NCBI GenBank assembly: GCA_015661395.1
Contig: JACWML010000011.1
Coordinates: 1 to 38,801, forward strand
DNA length: 38,801 bases
Direction of reading: 5' to 3'
Source: Methanomicrobia archaeon
Lineage (GTDB): Archaea; Halobacteriota; Bog-38; Methanoflorentales; Methanoflorentaceae
The translations under genes and the position numbers were made by a program. Shown piece after piece: positions 24,464-32,192 of this stretch (positions are counted from its first letter, which is position 1; each line of letters begins with the position of its first letter). The notes under the pieces were generated by a model. That model saw only the letters and a program-made list of their open reading frames with translations, did not search any database and was not told where the DNA came from.

Positions 24464-25206
24464 CTAAAACAACATGTTTACCGGAATCCCCTCCCTCTCG
24501 AAACCTTTCTTCAACTCGTCGCCCTTTTCAGCAAAGAACCGATCCTCGATCGCCCACTCCATGTTGTTTTCCCGGTAGGTGCGGTTTGCATAGTGATAGT
24601 TCAGCCGGTCCACCAGGACGAAATCAACGGCACCAGCAAGTTCGCCAGCCAGCTTTTCAGCTCCGGGCAGGAGCGGAGCGATCATGACAAAAGTCTTAAT
24701 CCCTTTGGCATGAAGCGCTTTCGGGGCTTTGATCCGTTCCTTGATCATAGGGGCCCCTGGTTCAAAGATCCGTCGGATCTTTTCCTCAGCTGTGGTTATG
24801 GAAAAGCCAACCTCCACTTTCCTAGATGTTTTAAGGATGTCGATATCTCGCAGCACGAGAGAGGACTTGGTCTGAATCGTTACCGGCCAATCGCTCCCCA
24901 AAAGGATTTCAAGACATTTCCGGGTCAGTAGTACTTCTTCTCTGCCGGTTGATACGGATCGCATACACCGCTTACCCAGACCCTCCCCATTGGCTTCCTT
25001 GTTATTTCCTTCGCTAGCACCTCTGGAGCATTGATCTTGACGTCAACAAACTCGCCCCACGGTTCCCGGTGACCGGTGAACCGCTTCATGAACGCAGCGT
25101 AACAATATCTGCAGGCATGGCTGCATCCCCTATACGGGTTCATGGCGTAATCATAGACCTGGGATTTCGAAAGGACGGATTTTGTAGATATTTCTTGGAT
25201 CTTCAT
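24464..25206 (-). pseudogene. SPL-like radical SAM protein split by a frameshift
   Basis: The frame from ATG 25206 encodes MKIQEISTKSVLSKS, the cluster motif YRGCSHACRYCYAAFMKRF and SGVCDPYQPAEKKYY, then stops at TGA. The next frame continues without loss from LTRKCLEILLGSDWPVTI through TLTTAEEKIRR-type strands (VEVGFSITTAEEKIRRIFEP) to VNMLF and TAG at 24464. One base is missing near 24928-24931; otherwise it is a typical SPL/Rv2578c-type radical SAM protein of about 248 residues. Whether it is dead, or the base is an assembly error, cannot be told here. The intergenic 24141-24463 holds only the promoter of the divergent small gene. Confidence 0.85.
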
Positions 25207-25388
25207 TCGATTTCATCATATTTAGTGCGGGATTCGCACTACAGTGTTTGTCGGAGAAGTCGTTGCGACACGCGGTGAGCCGCAAAAAGGCGGAGTACCT
25301 GTATGTCACGTCGAATTACAAAATATTTAGCTTGGAGGGCACACACGTCCCTGTAGGCGATCACAAGCATTAACCTAAGGCACGAGCG

Positions 25389-25547
25389 ATGTTAAGTTGT
25401 CAGGAAACGGTTGACCTGTAGCCAGAAAACGAGAACGAAGTCGGCTCAGAGATCTACTACTTCGTGGACCGAGATGGAAACATCCATTCGCGTGAGTTCC
25501 TTTCGGAAGGTCGGTCGCTGTGTCGAATTGATCCTTCAAAGCGATGA
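25389..25547 (+). CDS. possible small ORF with an in-frame TAG
   Basis: The frame from ATG 25389 reads MLSCQETVDL, TAG (25419-25421), then PENENEVGSEIYYFVDRDGN and IHSREFLSEGRSLCRIDPSK to TGA. The part after TAG looks well coded but has no early start codon of its own. It could be a TAG-containing small gene, or a remnant. There is no Shine-Dalgarno. Evidence is weak. Confidence 0.3.
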
Positions 25548-25646
25548 GTGTTAAAGGGTCGGTCGTAGCCTCATAGGACCACGACCTAATTAACGCTTGT
25601 TCGTGAAAAAAGGAGGAAGGAACCTACCCCTCCACTACACTTTTAT

Positions 25647-25784
25647 TCAGGCCCATTCGTGGCCTTTTTCACACCTGTGCTTCCCTTCGTGCTTTGGGTC
25701 TTCATGCGAGCAGACAATCTCGGCACCACACTCAGGGCACGAGACAGTGCACTTTACGATTTCGTTCTTATCATCTTCTGCCAT
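25647..25784 (-). CDS. small zinc-ribbon protein, 45 residues
   Basis: ATG at 25784 with GAGGTT 6 bp upstream. The acidic start MAEDDKNEIVKCTV is followed by SCPECGAEIVCSHEDP, KHEGKHRCEKGHEWA and TGA. The C-x2-C pair plus further Cys/His residues make a compact metal site. Probably an intact gene; similar tiny ribbon proteins are common in archaea, mostly without function. Confidence 0.65.
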   Translation of the reverse strand: MAEDDKNEIVKCTVSCPECGAEIVCSHEDPKHEGKHRCEKGHEWA

Positions 25785-25854
25785 TGTTCAACCTCTTGTT
25801 GAGTGAATTCTAATTAAAGCGTAGCGGAGTATAAAAGTAGTGTTTTAACTCCAG

Positions 25855-26341
25855 CTACCGTTGGCGGTAATCAGCAGGCACCTCCCATCTTTCTGTTGCA
25901 TTATACCGAGGCACTGTTGATTCGAAGTGAAACCAGGTGGGGGCATTATCTAACTGAGGATGCGCTGCAAAAAAAAGAGCTGTCGCCATAGCGTAGGGCT
26001 TCAAGAACTAAGGGCAATTCATCTTGAAAGATTTTATATCATAATGGAGCAGATCCAAAAACAAACCCGCCACTCACGTAACAATAGACGTGCAACGCCG
26101 GCCCTTCGTCAGTGTCTTTCTACTCAGCTAGCACTTCATCTCTCATGAGCCTTGTATACCAACCACATATCTGTGATTCATTGCAATCTGGGCCAATTGT
26201 CAAAAAGAGCTCACCTGTGATATCGGAGTGAGTTAGCGTACAACGGCGCGGGGAGATCGGATCCGTGTGCCCAATGCCAGCCACGTATTTGACGTGTAGC
26301 TTTTCCGGCCGCAATCTATCCTCGCGTCTGTGCGTATCCAT
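25855..26341 (-). pseudogene. decayed staygreen (SGR, Mg-dechelatase) homologue
   Basis: Minus-strand frame from ATG 26341 gives RPEKLHVKYVAGIG, ISPRRCTLTHSDITGELFLT, GWYTRLMRDEVLAE, then TAG where the family has Trp. It goes on GPALHVYCYVSGGFVFGSAP, TGA where an Arg is expected, ELPLVLEALRYGDSSFF, and after one frameshift AAHPQLDNAPTWFHFEST to TAG at 25855. Order and motifs (YTLTHSDIT, RDEV-AEW, LHV-C-VSGG, ELPLVLEA, HP-L) follow plant SGR closely, so the family is clear. Two nonsense codons and a frameshift make it non-functional as sequenced. SGR removes Mg from chlorophyll in plants; its role in non-photosynthetic microbes is open. Confidence 0.85.
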
Positions 26342-26533
26342 TGGTTCGCCTGCCCTTCAAACGTCCTTAAATTCAATCTCGTAGACGAATTGGAAGCCTA
26401 TGTGCTTATCAAAAAAGGGTATTGTGAATCCTTTGACGGCAGCATGCCAGAACTGCCTCACCAATATTTGCTGTCTATGCTTTTTGAGCAAAGAAAAATG
26501 CCGCTCTCCTGTGAAGCAAGAGAACAGCTATGA
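26330..26533 (+). CDS. unassigned ORF, 67 codons
   Basis: GTG start overlapping the relic SGR gene on the other strand. The product (NLVDELEAYVLIKKGYCESF, MPELPHQYLLSMLFEQRKM) looks partly coding-like, with aromatic residues and helices, but there is no ribosome site and no recognised family. It may be a relic of an accessory element. Confidence 0.25.
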   Translation: MRIHWFACPSNVLKFNLVDELEAYVLIKKGYCESFDGSMPELPHQYLLSMLFEQRKMPLSCEAREQL

Positions 26534-26563
26534 AATGCAACCCGCTGTTTTAGCTTATGCATT

Positions 26564-27205
26564 CTACTTCTCGCTTTCAGCAGGAGCGGAAGTAGCGGGA
26601 ACATCAGTTGCCGACTGTGGCTGGGTAAAACCATCTGCCAAATGATTGCTAGAACTGACTTCTGCCTCCAGTTGTTGCAGCGAGATGCCGTTTTTCTCCA
26701 GCAGGTGGATCAGCATACGAGTATGGCGCAGCAGTTCCGCGTCTTGAGCGGAGAGATGTTGCATAACCTGTTCAATATCGTTATAGCTGTTCATCGTCGT
26801 GTTAAACTGCTCGTCGGCCTGAAGTTCCGACTTTCGTCCGAGGACGTTCTGCCCAACCATAATAATCGGTAGTAAGGTCAGCTGAAGGAATGTTTGCGAA
26901 ATCCATACAACGAGTAAGGCGACGATGGGGCTTAGTAGGCCAATGATGGCCATCAATCCAACGACAGCAAGCGCTGCAAACGTATATGCCGTCCACATCG
27001 TACCAACACTCTTAGTAAGCCCAACAGCTACCCGCGTATTGACGCCAGCCGCCTTTTGCTCAGCTTCATGAAGCATATTGACATTGCGTGGCTGGTACGG
27101 ATGATGTTCGTGATCAAACAACGCGCTGGTATGGTGATGTGGGTGCGCCTGTGTCTGTGGTACAATCTCTGTTTTGACAGAGCCCGAAGTGGTCTCTCCT
27201 TGCAT
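26564..27205 (-). CDS. DUF1003 family membrane protein
   Basis: 213 residues. A His-rich soluble start (AHPHHHTSALFDHEHHPYQP) leads to RNVNMLHEAEQKAAGVNTRV, two membrane helices (about 75-95 and 100-120), then the DUF1003 signature LLPIIMVGQNVLGRKSELQA and DEQFNTTMNSYNDIEQVMQH, ending in a coiled coil (LRHTRMLIHLLEKNGISLQQ) and a low-complexity tail. The ATG at 27205 has GGGGGA upstream. Function of the family is unknown. The His-rich head might bind metal. Confidence 0.88.
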   Translation of the reverse strand: MQGETTSGSVKTEIVPQTQAHPHHHTSALFDHEHHPYQPRNVNMLHEAEQKAAGVNTRVAVGLTKSVGTMWTAYTFAALAVVGLMAIIGLLSPIVALLVVWISQTFLQLTLLPIIMVGQNVLGRKSELQADEQFNTTMNSYNDIEQVMQHLSAQDAELLRHTRMLIHLLEKNGISLQQLEAEVSSSNHLADGFTQPQSATDVPATSAPAESEK

Positions 27206-27846
27206 ACTAATTATCCCCCGATTGCTAAAATCTGCCTATGTGTGCGATTATATCTCATACTATAACAGCCTCCGGCCTTTTTGAATAGATGTCACCTGTT
27301 GAACTCTCACTTGATTTGTTATCTGCCATAATCTGCTTTCTTTACGGTCGTCCGGTCATCAAAATAAACTGAACACGCAAGAACAAGTTGACTCAGCTTA
27401 GAAGTCATAGTCTTAGTTACGACAAAGCGTTCAGATGTTGCTAAGTAAGTTGAAGCCTCAATAGGGCTCCCACATATTGCTTCTGGAGTCTGAGCCTGTA
27501 TTAGGCTCCGGTTGCGGTCAAATCCATCGCTCAAAGTGTACAACGTAACTTTATTTCATAAAAGCGACGCTTATCGCCTAGGTTCCTATGCAGTTAGATA
27601 AGTCTTGTATTTCGCGACGCTATCGGTGGTATAAGTCGCAATGAAACGGAACGCGATCCTGGTCTAGTCATCGCGACACTCAACATGAAGCTCGCAACTT
27701 ACGCGGTAGATCATTTTATTTTAACAGGGATACCAGGGCGCTAGGAGCCTAACCTAAGTGTTTAGCGAAAGTAATCGACGAGAGGACGCCCTAGAATCAC
27801 GTAAATCAAAAAAAGAAATAAAAAAGAAGGGCCCTCGAAGGACTTC
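27206..27846. other. 641-bp region without a supported gene
   Basis: Holds two short hairpins of a local repeat family (27451-27470 and 27492-27515). A 74-codon minus-strand ORF (27319-27543) covers them but lacks a Shine-Dalgarno and does not look coding. Nothing else seen. Confidence 0.5.
27451..27515. repeat. hairpin repeats H1 and H2
   Basis: H1 is TGAAGCCTCAATAGGGCTCC (27451-27470); H2 is GAGCCTGTATTAGGCTC followed by CGGTTGC (27492-27515). H1 is nearly identical to H4 at 30433, and H2 to H3 at 29507. Stems are 5-7 bp with a loop of 6-7. Role unknown. Confidence 0.6.
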
Positions 27847-29109
27847 TCACCGTCTTATCAGTAGATAGACTAATCCAGCCAAAAGTGCCGGTATTCCAAG
27901 TCCGAGAAGCGAAAACTCCGGAACAGGTTGGGCAGGTAAGCTCGCGACGCTGCTCGTTTGAGCTGAAGGAACTGATATTCCGGGCACAGAGGAATTCTCA
28001 AGTGCTGTAGATATTCCTGAATTATAGTTTGAGACATTAGTGGGAGCAGATGCTTGCCCCACCGTGGGCGTTGCTGTAGCCTTTACCGTTGGTTTGACTG
28101 CTGCCTTCACCGTGGGCGTTGCTGTAGCCTTTACCGTTGGTTTGACTGCTGCCTTCACCGTGGGCGTTGCTGTAGCCTTTACCGTTGGTTTGACTGCTGC
28201 CTTCACCGTGGGCGTTACGGTTGGTATTGGCGTTGCTTTAGGTGCCGGTGTTGCAGTCGGCTTGACGGTTGGCGTCGTGGCTGTCCACGCTAGCTTATCA
28301 GTGTTCCAGCTTCCACCACTGCTAAAATCAACAATTGAATTGTATTGCCGGTATACAAAGAAGCCGCCGTTGAGCCAAGCGGTCTTGGCCGATGCGCTGG
28401 CGCCATTTCCTGAAGCTGTATTCCCTAAGTTCGCAGGACCTGCAGCGTCATTGTACCATGATCCGGTTCCCCCAAGAGCGCCGCCGGTCTCGTCCCAATG
28501 CGTTTGATGCACCGGCGCGTTTCCGTCCTCACCGATCCAGACAGTCGGATACGGTTCATTTCCTGGACCCGCACTAGTGTCCCACGCAATTTGAATGTAA
28601 TAATTATGGCCCGCGCGAAGAACGGTATCAGTTGGTATATACCACCGCGCACCGCTGCCACCAGTCGTAGCACGGTAGATCGTAAGGTAGCCCTCATTAG
28701 GGCCCTTGTAGGTGTCGATTTCAATCATAAAAGCGCCATACGCTTTGTCCCAAATTTTTTGGAAGCGCTGGCCTGTCATTCCTGTGTAATGAAATCCTAC
28801 CTCCCACGACGCTGTGTTTTGGTTATTTGTTGCACTGCCTGCCGGGATGGAGATAAAATCATTTTGCCCCATATCACCCCAATACGGGTGTCCATTTGAT
28901 TGAGTTCGAAATAAGCTAGGGGTGCTAACGTACGCGTTATAGCTGGCTCCTGCAGCTCCGTTGTTGACCCATGTTGATCCCGCTTGGGGGAAATAATATA
29001 TGGTGGGGGTCGGCTGTGCAGCAGCCGGTGTGATTACCAACCCTGCAACAAGGGCAGAGGCCGCCAACAAAAGAAACACTCTAAGGGCTTTTCTTTTCGC
29101 ATATTTCAA
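27847..29109 (-). CDS. secreted surface protein with PEF-CTERM anchor
   Basis: 420 residues. Signal peptide at 1-32 (cut after TPAAAQ). Residues about 35-275 form a beta-rich domain that resembles a LamG/concanavalin-type sheet (ASWEVGFHYTGMTGQRFQKI, FMIEIDTYKGPNEGYLTIYR, YYIQIAWDTSAGPGNEPYP). Then comes a long Thr/Pro/Lys/Ala linker with three 16-residue repeats, and a C-terminal PEFSLLGLGIPALLAGL helix with LIRR. The PEF-CTERM tail is the substrate of an archaeosortase, so the protein should be exported, cleaved and attached to the surface, with the linker spanning the S-layer. GAGGTG lies 12 bp before the ATG at 29109. Confidence 0.9.
   Translation of the reverse strand: MKYAKRKALRVFLLLAASALVAGLVITPAAAQPTPTIYYFPQAGSTWVNNGAAGASYNAYVSTPSLFRTQSNGHPYWGDMGQNDFISIPAGSATNNQNTASWEVGFHYTGMTGQRFQKIWDKAYGAFMIEIDTYKGPNEGYLTIYRATTGGSGARWYIPTDTVLRAGHNYYIQIAWDTSAGPGNEPYPTVWIGEDGNAPVHQTHWDETGGALGGTGSWYNDAAGPANLGNTASGNGASASAKTAWLNGGFFVYRQYNSIVDFSSGGSWNTDKLAWTATTPTVKPTATPAPKATPIPTVTPTVKAAVKPTVKATATPTVKAAVKPTVKATATPTVKAAVKPTVKATATPTVGQASAPTNVSNYNSGISTALENSSVPGISVPSAQTSSVASLPAQPVPEFSLLGLGIPALLAGLVYLLIRR
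28061..28204. repeat. three 48-bp tandem repeats in the surface-protein linker
   Basis: Units begin at 28061, 28109 and 28157 (plus-strand ACCGTGGGCGTTGCTGTAGC) and are nearly identical; a partial fourth starts at 28205. Each encodes 16 residues of the type TVKAAVKPTVKATATP. The period is a multiple of three, so copy number can change without breaking the gene. Confidence 0.95.
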
Positions 29110-29506
29110 CTAAACACCTCGGTCTAGTAGTTCAGTGTACCTGAAGACGACGACGAGCATCTATTTAACAGTTCCTGCCATCTATTTTTATAAAAAAGCT
29201 GAATAATTAATATTATCGCTTATTTTTTAATTTAAAGCGTTTTAGGTGAATATAAATAACTTCAACATAGTTTAGGGCTACTTACACAGTTTTAACGCGC
29301 AAAAATAGAATTGCCATCGGGAGCTTATCTTATTCTGGATGACATCCGGTCCGAGCCTTATGGCGATCATTTTTCAAGCGCGATTTACATCACAAGTTTC
29401 GTGAATACAAGAACGAATAATAAACAACAAGATCCGACTACACATCTAATGTCTTCAGACTCCACGAAGGCAGCGAAGGGCGTGTCACAAGATAGGTTCC
29501 AGTGTC
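29110..29506. other. AT-rich upstream region of the surface-protein gene
   Basis: About 29170-29290 is strongly AT-rich and probably holds the promoter, read on the minus strand (several TATA-like boxes, e.g. around 29183-29215 and 29245-29260). The plus-strand ORF 29311-29520 does not look coding. Confidence 0.4.
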
Positions 29507-29531
29507 GGAGCCTTTATTAGGCTCCGGTTGC
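29507..29531. repeat. hairpin repeat H3
   Basis: GGAGCCTTTATTAGGCTCC (perfect 6-bp arms) followed by GGTTGC. It shares nearly all bases with H2 at 27492. It lies just after the 29548 gene in that gene's direction, so it could act as a terminator. Confidence 0.6.
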
Positions 29532-29547
29532 TGCTTCGAATTCCCTG

Positions 29548-29946
29548 TTAGAGCAGAGCATGATTGACTTTAACGAAGAAGACCGCGCAATCGCCATAGG
29601 TGTGAAAGCAGTCTAATTGTGCTGCTGTGAGAGTGCCCTTCCAGATGACTTGTCCGTCCCAATTAACGATTGAATGCGCGATATCTATAGTATGCGGGCT
29701 CGACTTGTCTTTTCGTGCAACTAGAGTCACCTGTTTGTCTGCCAATTCTTTGCCCACGTTCGCGTTAGCGAAGACTTGATCGGTCGCCGTGTCAGCAGTG
29801 AGTTCACCGTAATTGTAATCCCCTATTGCTATGTCAAACCGCTGAATGGCTGAGTCGTCCACTGACGTTGCTGTTACCTCTGCAGCGGCTCTAAGCGTGC
29901 CTATCAGGACCAAGCATAAGGCTATTACAATCGATGTTTTCCGCAT
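29548..29946 (-). CDS. secreted protein of unknown function
   Basis: 132 residues from ATG 29946 (MRKTSIV), chosen for GAGG 9 bp upstream; an ATG two codons earlier is possible. Signal peptide MRKTSIVIALCLVLIGTLRA, then a beta-rich domain (FDIAIGDYNYGELTADTATD, KQVTLVARKDKSS, VNWDGQVIWKGTLTAAQLD). Two cysteines near the end (CFHTYGDC) could form a disulfide outside the cell. It follows the 29973 gene by 26 bp, so the two are probably one operon. Not recognised. Confidence 0.7.
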   Translation of the reverse strand: MRKTSIVIALCLVLIGTLRAAAEVTATSVDDSAIQRFDIAIGDYNYGELTADTATDQVFANANVGKELADKQVTLVARKDKSSPHTIDIAHSIVNWDGQVIWKGTLTAAQLDCFHTYGDCAVFFVKVNHALL

Positions 29947-29972
29947 TGTCATTCGCCTCTCATTTTGACTTG

Positions 29973-30152
29973 TTATGCCGACTCAGCAAGTATTGATAGC
30001 TTCTTCCGCGAATCCACGATTTGTTGAAGCGCATCGGCAATGCATTCGCCACACACCGTCGCATCCGGCTCCTCAAGTCCCTTTGCGCACCTTGGGTGAA
30101 GATCGTAGTAGCAGTGGTTGCTCTTGACGGTATAGCTTAATACCAGTTGCAT
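29973..30152 (-). CDS. small Cys/His protein, 59 residues
   Basis: ATG at 30152 with GGAGGT 8 bp upstream. MQLVLSYTVKSNHCYYDLHP is followed by RCAKGL, TVCGECIADALQQ and a helical tail. Cysteines at 14, 22, 34 and 37 plus histidines give a zinc-type site. It precedes the secreted-protein gene by 26 bp. The strong ribosome site supports a real gene. Function unknown. Confidence 0.65.
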   Translation of the reverse strand: MQLVLSYTVKSNHCYYDLHPRCAKGLEEPDATVCGECIADALQQIVDSRKKLSILAESA

Positions 30153-30532
30153 CGACTTTTACCTCCGAAAACACCAACAATCAATGAGTATGTTAATGCG
30201 CGTGACACATTTTTGTGGTCACGCCTCAAAGCTCGTTCCGATTGACAAAAGAAGGCAATATCGGCAAAATAGAGCAAGGCTAGATTTAAGTGGAGCACAC
30301 GTTTGAAGTTTGGAAATACGGTAGCAAGGACCCGGCAGGCCACTGACCCGCTCATAGATTTCCTGCAGGTCTTGGTCATTGAACCTTAGGCAAACGGCTG
30401 TTATGTTGATGTTAGAATGCTCCAGCACCTACTGAAGCCTCAATAGGCCTCCACTGACATGGAACTTTTCAAATAGTCTCAAAGAAAAAACATAATGTAA
30501 ATTAAATCATGAGATTATTCTGATCACAAAAA
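30153..30532. other. 380-bp gap with hairpin repeat H4
   Basis: H4 (TGAAGCCTCAATAGGCCTCC, 30433-30452) matches H1 at 27451 in 15 or more leading bases. The end of the gap (30470-30532) is AT-rich and carries the promoter of the nitroreductase gene. No gene seen. Confidence 0.5.
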
Positions 30533-31315
30533 ATGAAAAAAAATACATTAAATCTTAGCAAAATGGAAGAAAAAGACCTATATCCTACCATATTCCAACG
30601 GAAGTCCATTAGAAAGTACGATTTAGACCCCCTGGATGAAGATACATTAAAGGAGATCAGAGATCATCTTCAAACTTTAAAACCGTTGCATGAGGACATT
30701 AAAATTGAATTTAAGATTTTATCTCCCGGTGCTGTTATAAGAAGGACGATGAGAAAAGCACCGCATTATATAGCTGTTTTTTCAGAGGTAAAAGAGGGTT
30801 ATCTAAGCAATGTAGGGTTCATGCTACAGCAGATGGATCTATTTTTTTCTGCTAATGGATTGGGTAGTTGCTGGCAGGGGATCCCTACCCTCAAAAAAGA
30901 AGGTTTGGCAAGTTCACGTCTGAAATTTATCATTTTAATGCCCTTTGGAAAGCCCCAGGAAACATTACACCGAACAAAAACTTCCCAATTCAGGAGAAAA
31001 TCACTCCAGGAAATTAGTGACGTTAAAGGTGCAGATGATTTACTGGAAACAGCTCGTCTTGCTCCTTCTGCACGTAATGCACAGGGGTGGTTTTTTACAG
31101 GTGATGAATATTTAATTCACGCATATTACCGCAAACCAAGCTTCATCCCGGGACTTTTAATCAAAAAATATCCCCCCATGGATGTGGGAATTAGTCTTTA
31201 CCACTTGAAACTGGGTGCAGAACATTTTGGCAAGGAAACTGAAATTATATTTGATAACCCGGAGGATAAGAATCTTAATGATTATGAGTATGTTGCCAGT
31301 TTGCGCTTAACATAG
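30533..31315 (+). CDS. nitroreductase-like flavoprotein (TM1586 type), likely transferred
   Basis: 260 residues. Features of the nitroreductase fold are IFQRKSIRKYDLDPLDEDTL at the N-terminus (the Arg-rich FMN phosphate site), YIAVFSEVKEGYLSNVGF, GLGSCWQGIPTLKKEG and, late, LLETARLAPSARNAQGWFF. This is the two-lobed family in which the C-terminal half repeats part of the fold. It would bind FMN and reduce an unknown substrate. The gene is clearly richer in A and T than its neighbours, with many AAA, AAT and TTA codons, resembling Methanobacterium-type DNA; transfer is likely. No obvious Shine-Dalgarno at the ATG. Confidence 0.85.
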   Translation: MKKNTLNLSKMEEKDLYPTIFQRKSIRKYDLDPLDEDTLKEIRDHLQTLKPLHEDIKIEFKILSPGAVIRRTMRKAPHYIAVFSEVKEGYLSNVGFMLQQMDLFFSANGLGSCWQGIPTLKKEGLASSRLKFIILMPFGKPQETLHRTKTSQFRRKSLQEISDVKGADDLLETARLAPSARNAQGWFFTGDEYLIHAYYRKPSFIPGLLIKKYPPMDVGISLYHLKLGAEHFGKETEIIFDNPEDKNLNDYEYVASLRLT

Positions 31316-31399
31316 TCAAATTCCCTGATTTGTTCTCCAGTGATTTCTACCAATCTTTTGGCTCCGGTTCAATAGCTTCTTTTTCAGTTATAAAACTTA

Positions 31400-31530
31400 A
31401 AAAAATTCAGTTTGTGCCAGACTACTTTTACCCCTCTCACTTCAATACCCTTGTAGTACGCTACCTTTTTTGCCATCTCCCCGGCCGACGGGACCGCTCC
31501 CAGCTGCTGCAGCTTACCGAGTTGCTCACA
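31400..31530 (-). pseudogene. 3' fragment of a second SnoaL-like gene
   Basis: Minus-strand translation reads LGKLQQLGAVPSAGEMAKKV, AYYKGIEVRG, which matches the C-terminus of the intact gene at 4625-5104 (LGMLQQVGAVPSPGEMAKRA, AYYTGKEVKG). The upstream part is lost. The reading then runs past the normal end into unrelated sequence (31330-31400) that looks like the tail of yet another gene. Confidence 0.75.
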
Positions 31531-31621
31531 ACACTTTCACTATCGCCCATTTTGAAATGAGTGTTTGCCTCCGTCCGAGTTCACGTGCTGCATGCAACCG
31601 CTGCTTTACTCATAGGGCAGG

Positions 31622-32030
31622 CTATTTACGGGCGGAAACATTAATTCTGCGGAAGATTTCGAAATACGTGCCGTCAGCCTGTTTAGTGGCCTCCAGCATC
31701 TTTTGTACTACCAAATCCCGGGAAAAACCACGGCTAGGGGGTTGGAGAATCGCCTTGAAGGGTTCCAAACTGGGTTGATCAATCCATTTAGCAATACTAT
31801 CGGCATCCGAGAAATAACGGTCGGCATTCTCGCCCCAAACCTTCACTTCACGGTAAGGCAGTTTTTCATTAAAGTCTGATATTCTTCTATTTCAGGCATA
31901 TACCAGGGCCATTCGAAGTTCAGAAAATAACGCCGGTATTGCGGAATTTCCATGGCCGCTTCTACAATTTTGACAAAGGTAGCGCAAGAACCGGCAGCGG
32001 CAAAATTAAGCCGCAGCAAGGTTCGTGTGC
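31622..32030 (-). pseudogene. C-terminal half of a SAM-dependent methyltransferase, frameshifted
   Basis: The 3' part encodes WGENADRYFSDADSIAKWID, QPSLEPFKAI, VVQKMLEATKQADGTYFEIF, RRINVSARK, the usual end of trans-aconitate-methyltransferase-like proteins. Upstream, in another frame, lie RLNFAAAGSCATFVKIVEAA, IPQYRRYFLNFEWPWYMPEI and EEYQTLM; an indel in an A-run near 31853-31865 separates them. The N-terminal SAM-binding motifs are absent. A relic. Confidence 0.75.
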
Positions 32031-32192
32031 AGCATCAAAAAACCTCGTATCAGTCTAATTGCAGAGCTTAATGCAAATCATTACTCTTTTATGTGGCGCA
32101 GCAGATAGAGGCATGCGGCTGCCGCACCCGGTCCTCACAGACGAGCGCTTAATAGTCTTGGAGATCGTTCATTAGAGAGGAGAAATGTTAAC

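Noticed and set aside
25855-26341. TAG in the SGR frame as pyrrolysine
   Set aside because: It replaces a conserved Trp and is followed by a TGA and a frameshift, so decay explains it better.
28061-28204. Regular repeats considered as a CRISPR array
   Set aside because: Units are contiguous and coding, with no variable spacers.
28040-28507. 155-codon plus-strand ORF with V/A/T repeats
   Set aside because: The complement of the 48-bp repeat region of the surface protein; the minus frame has a signal peptide and PEF-CTERM tail.
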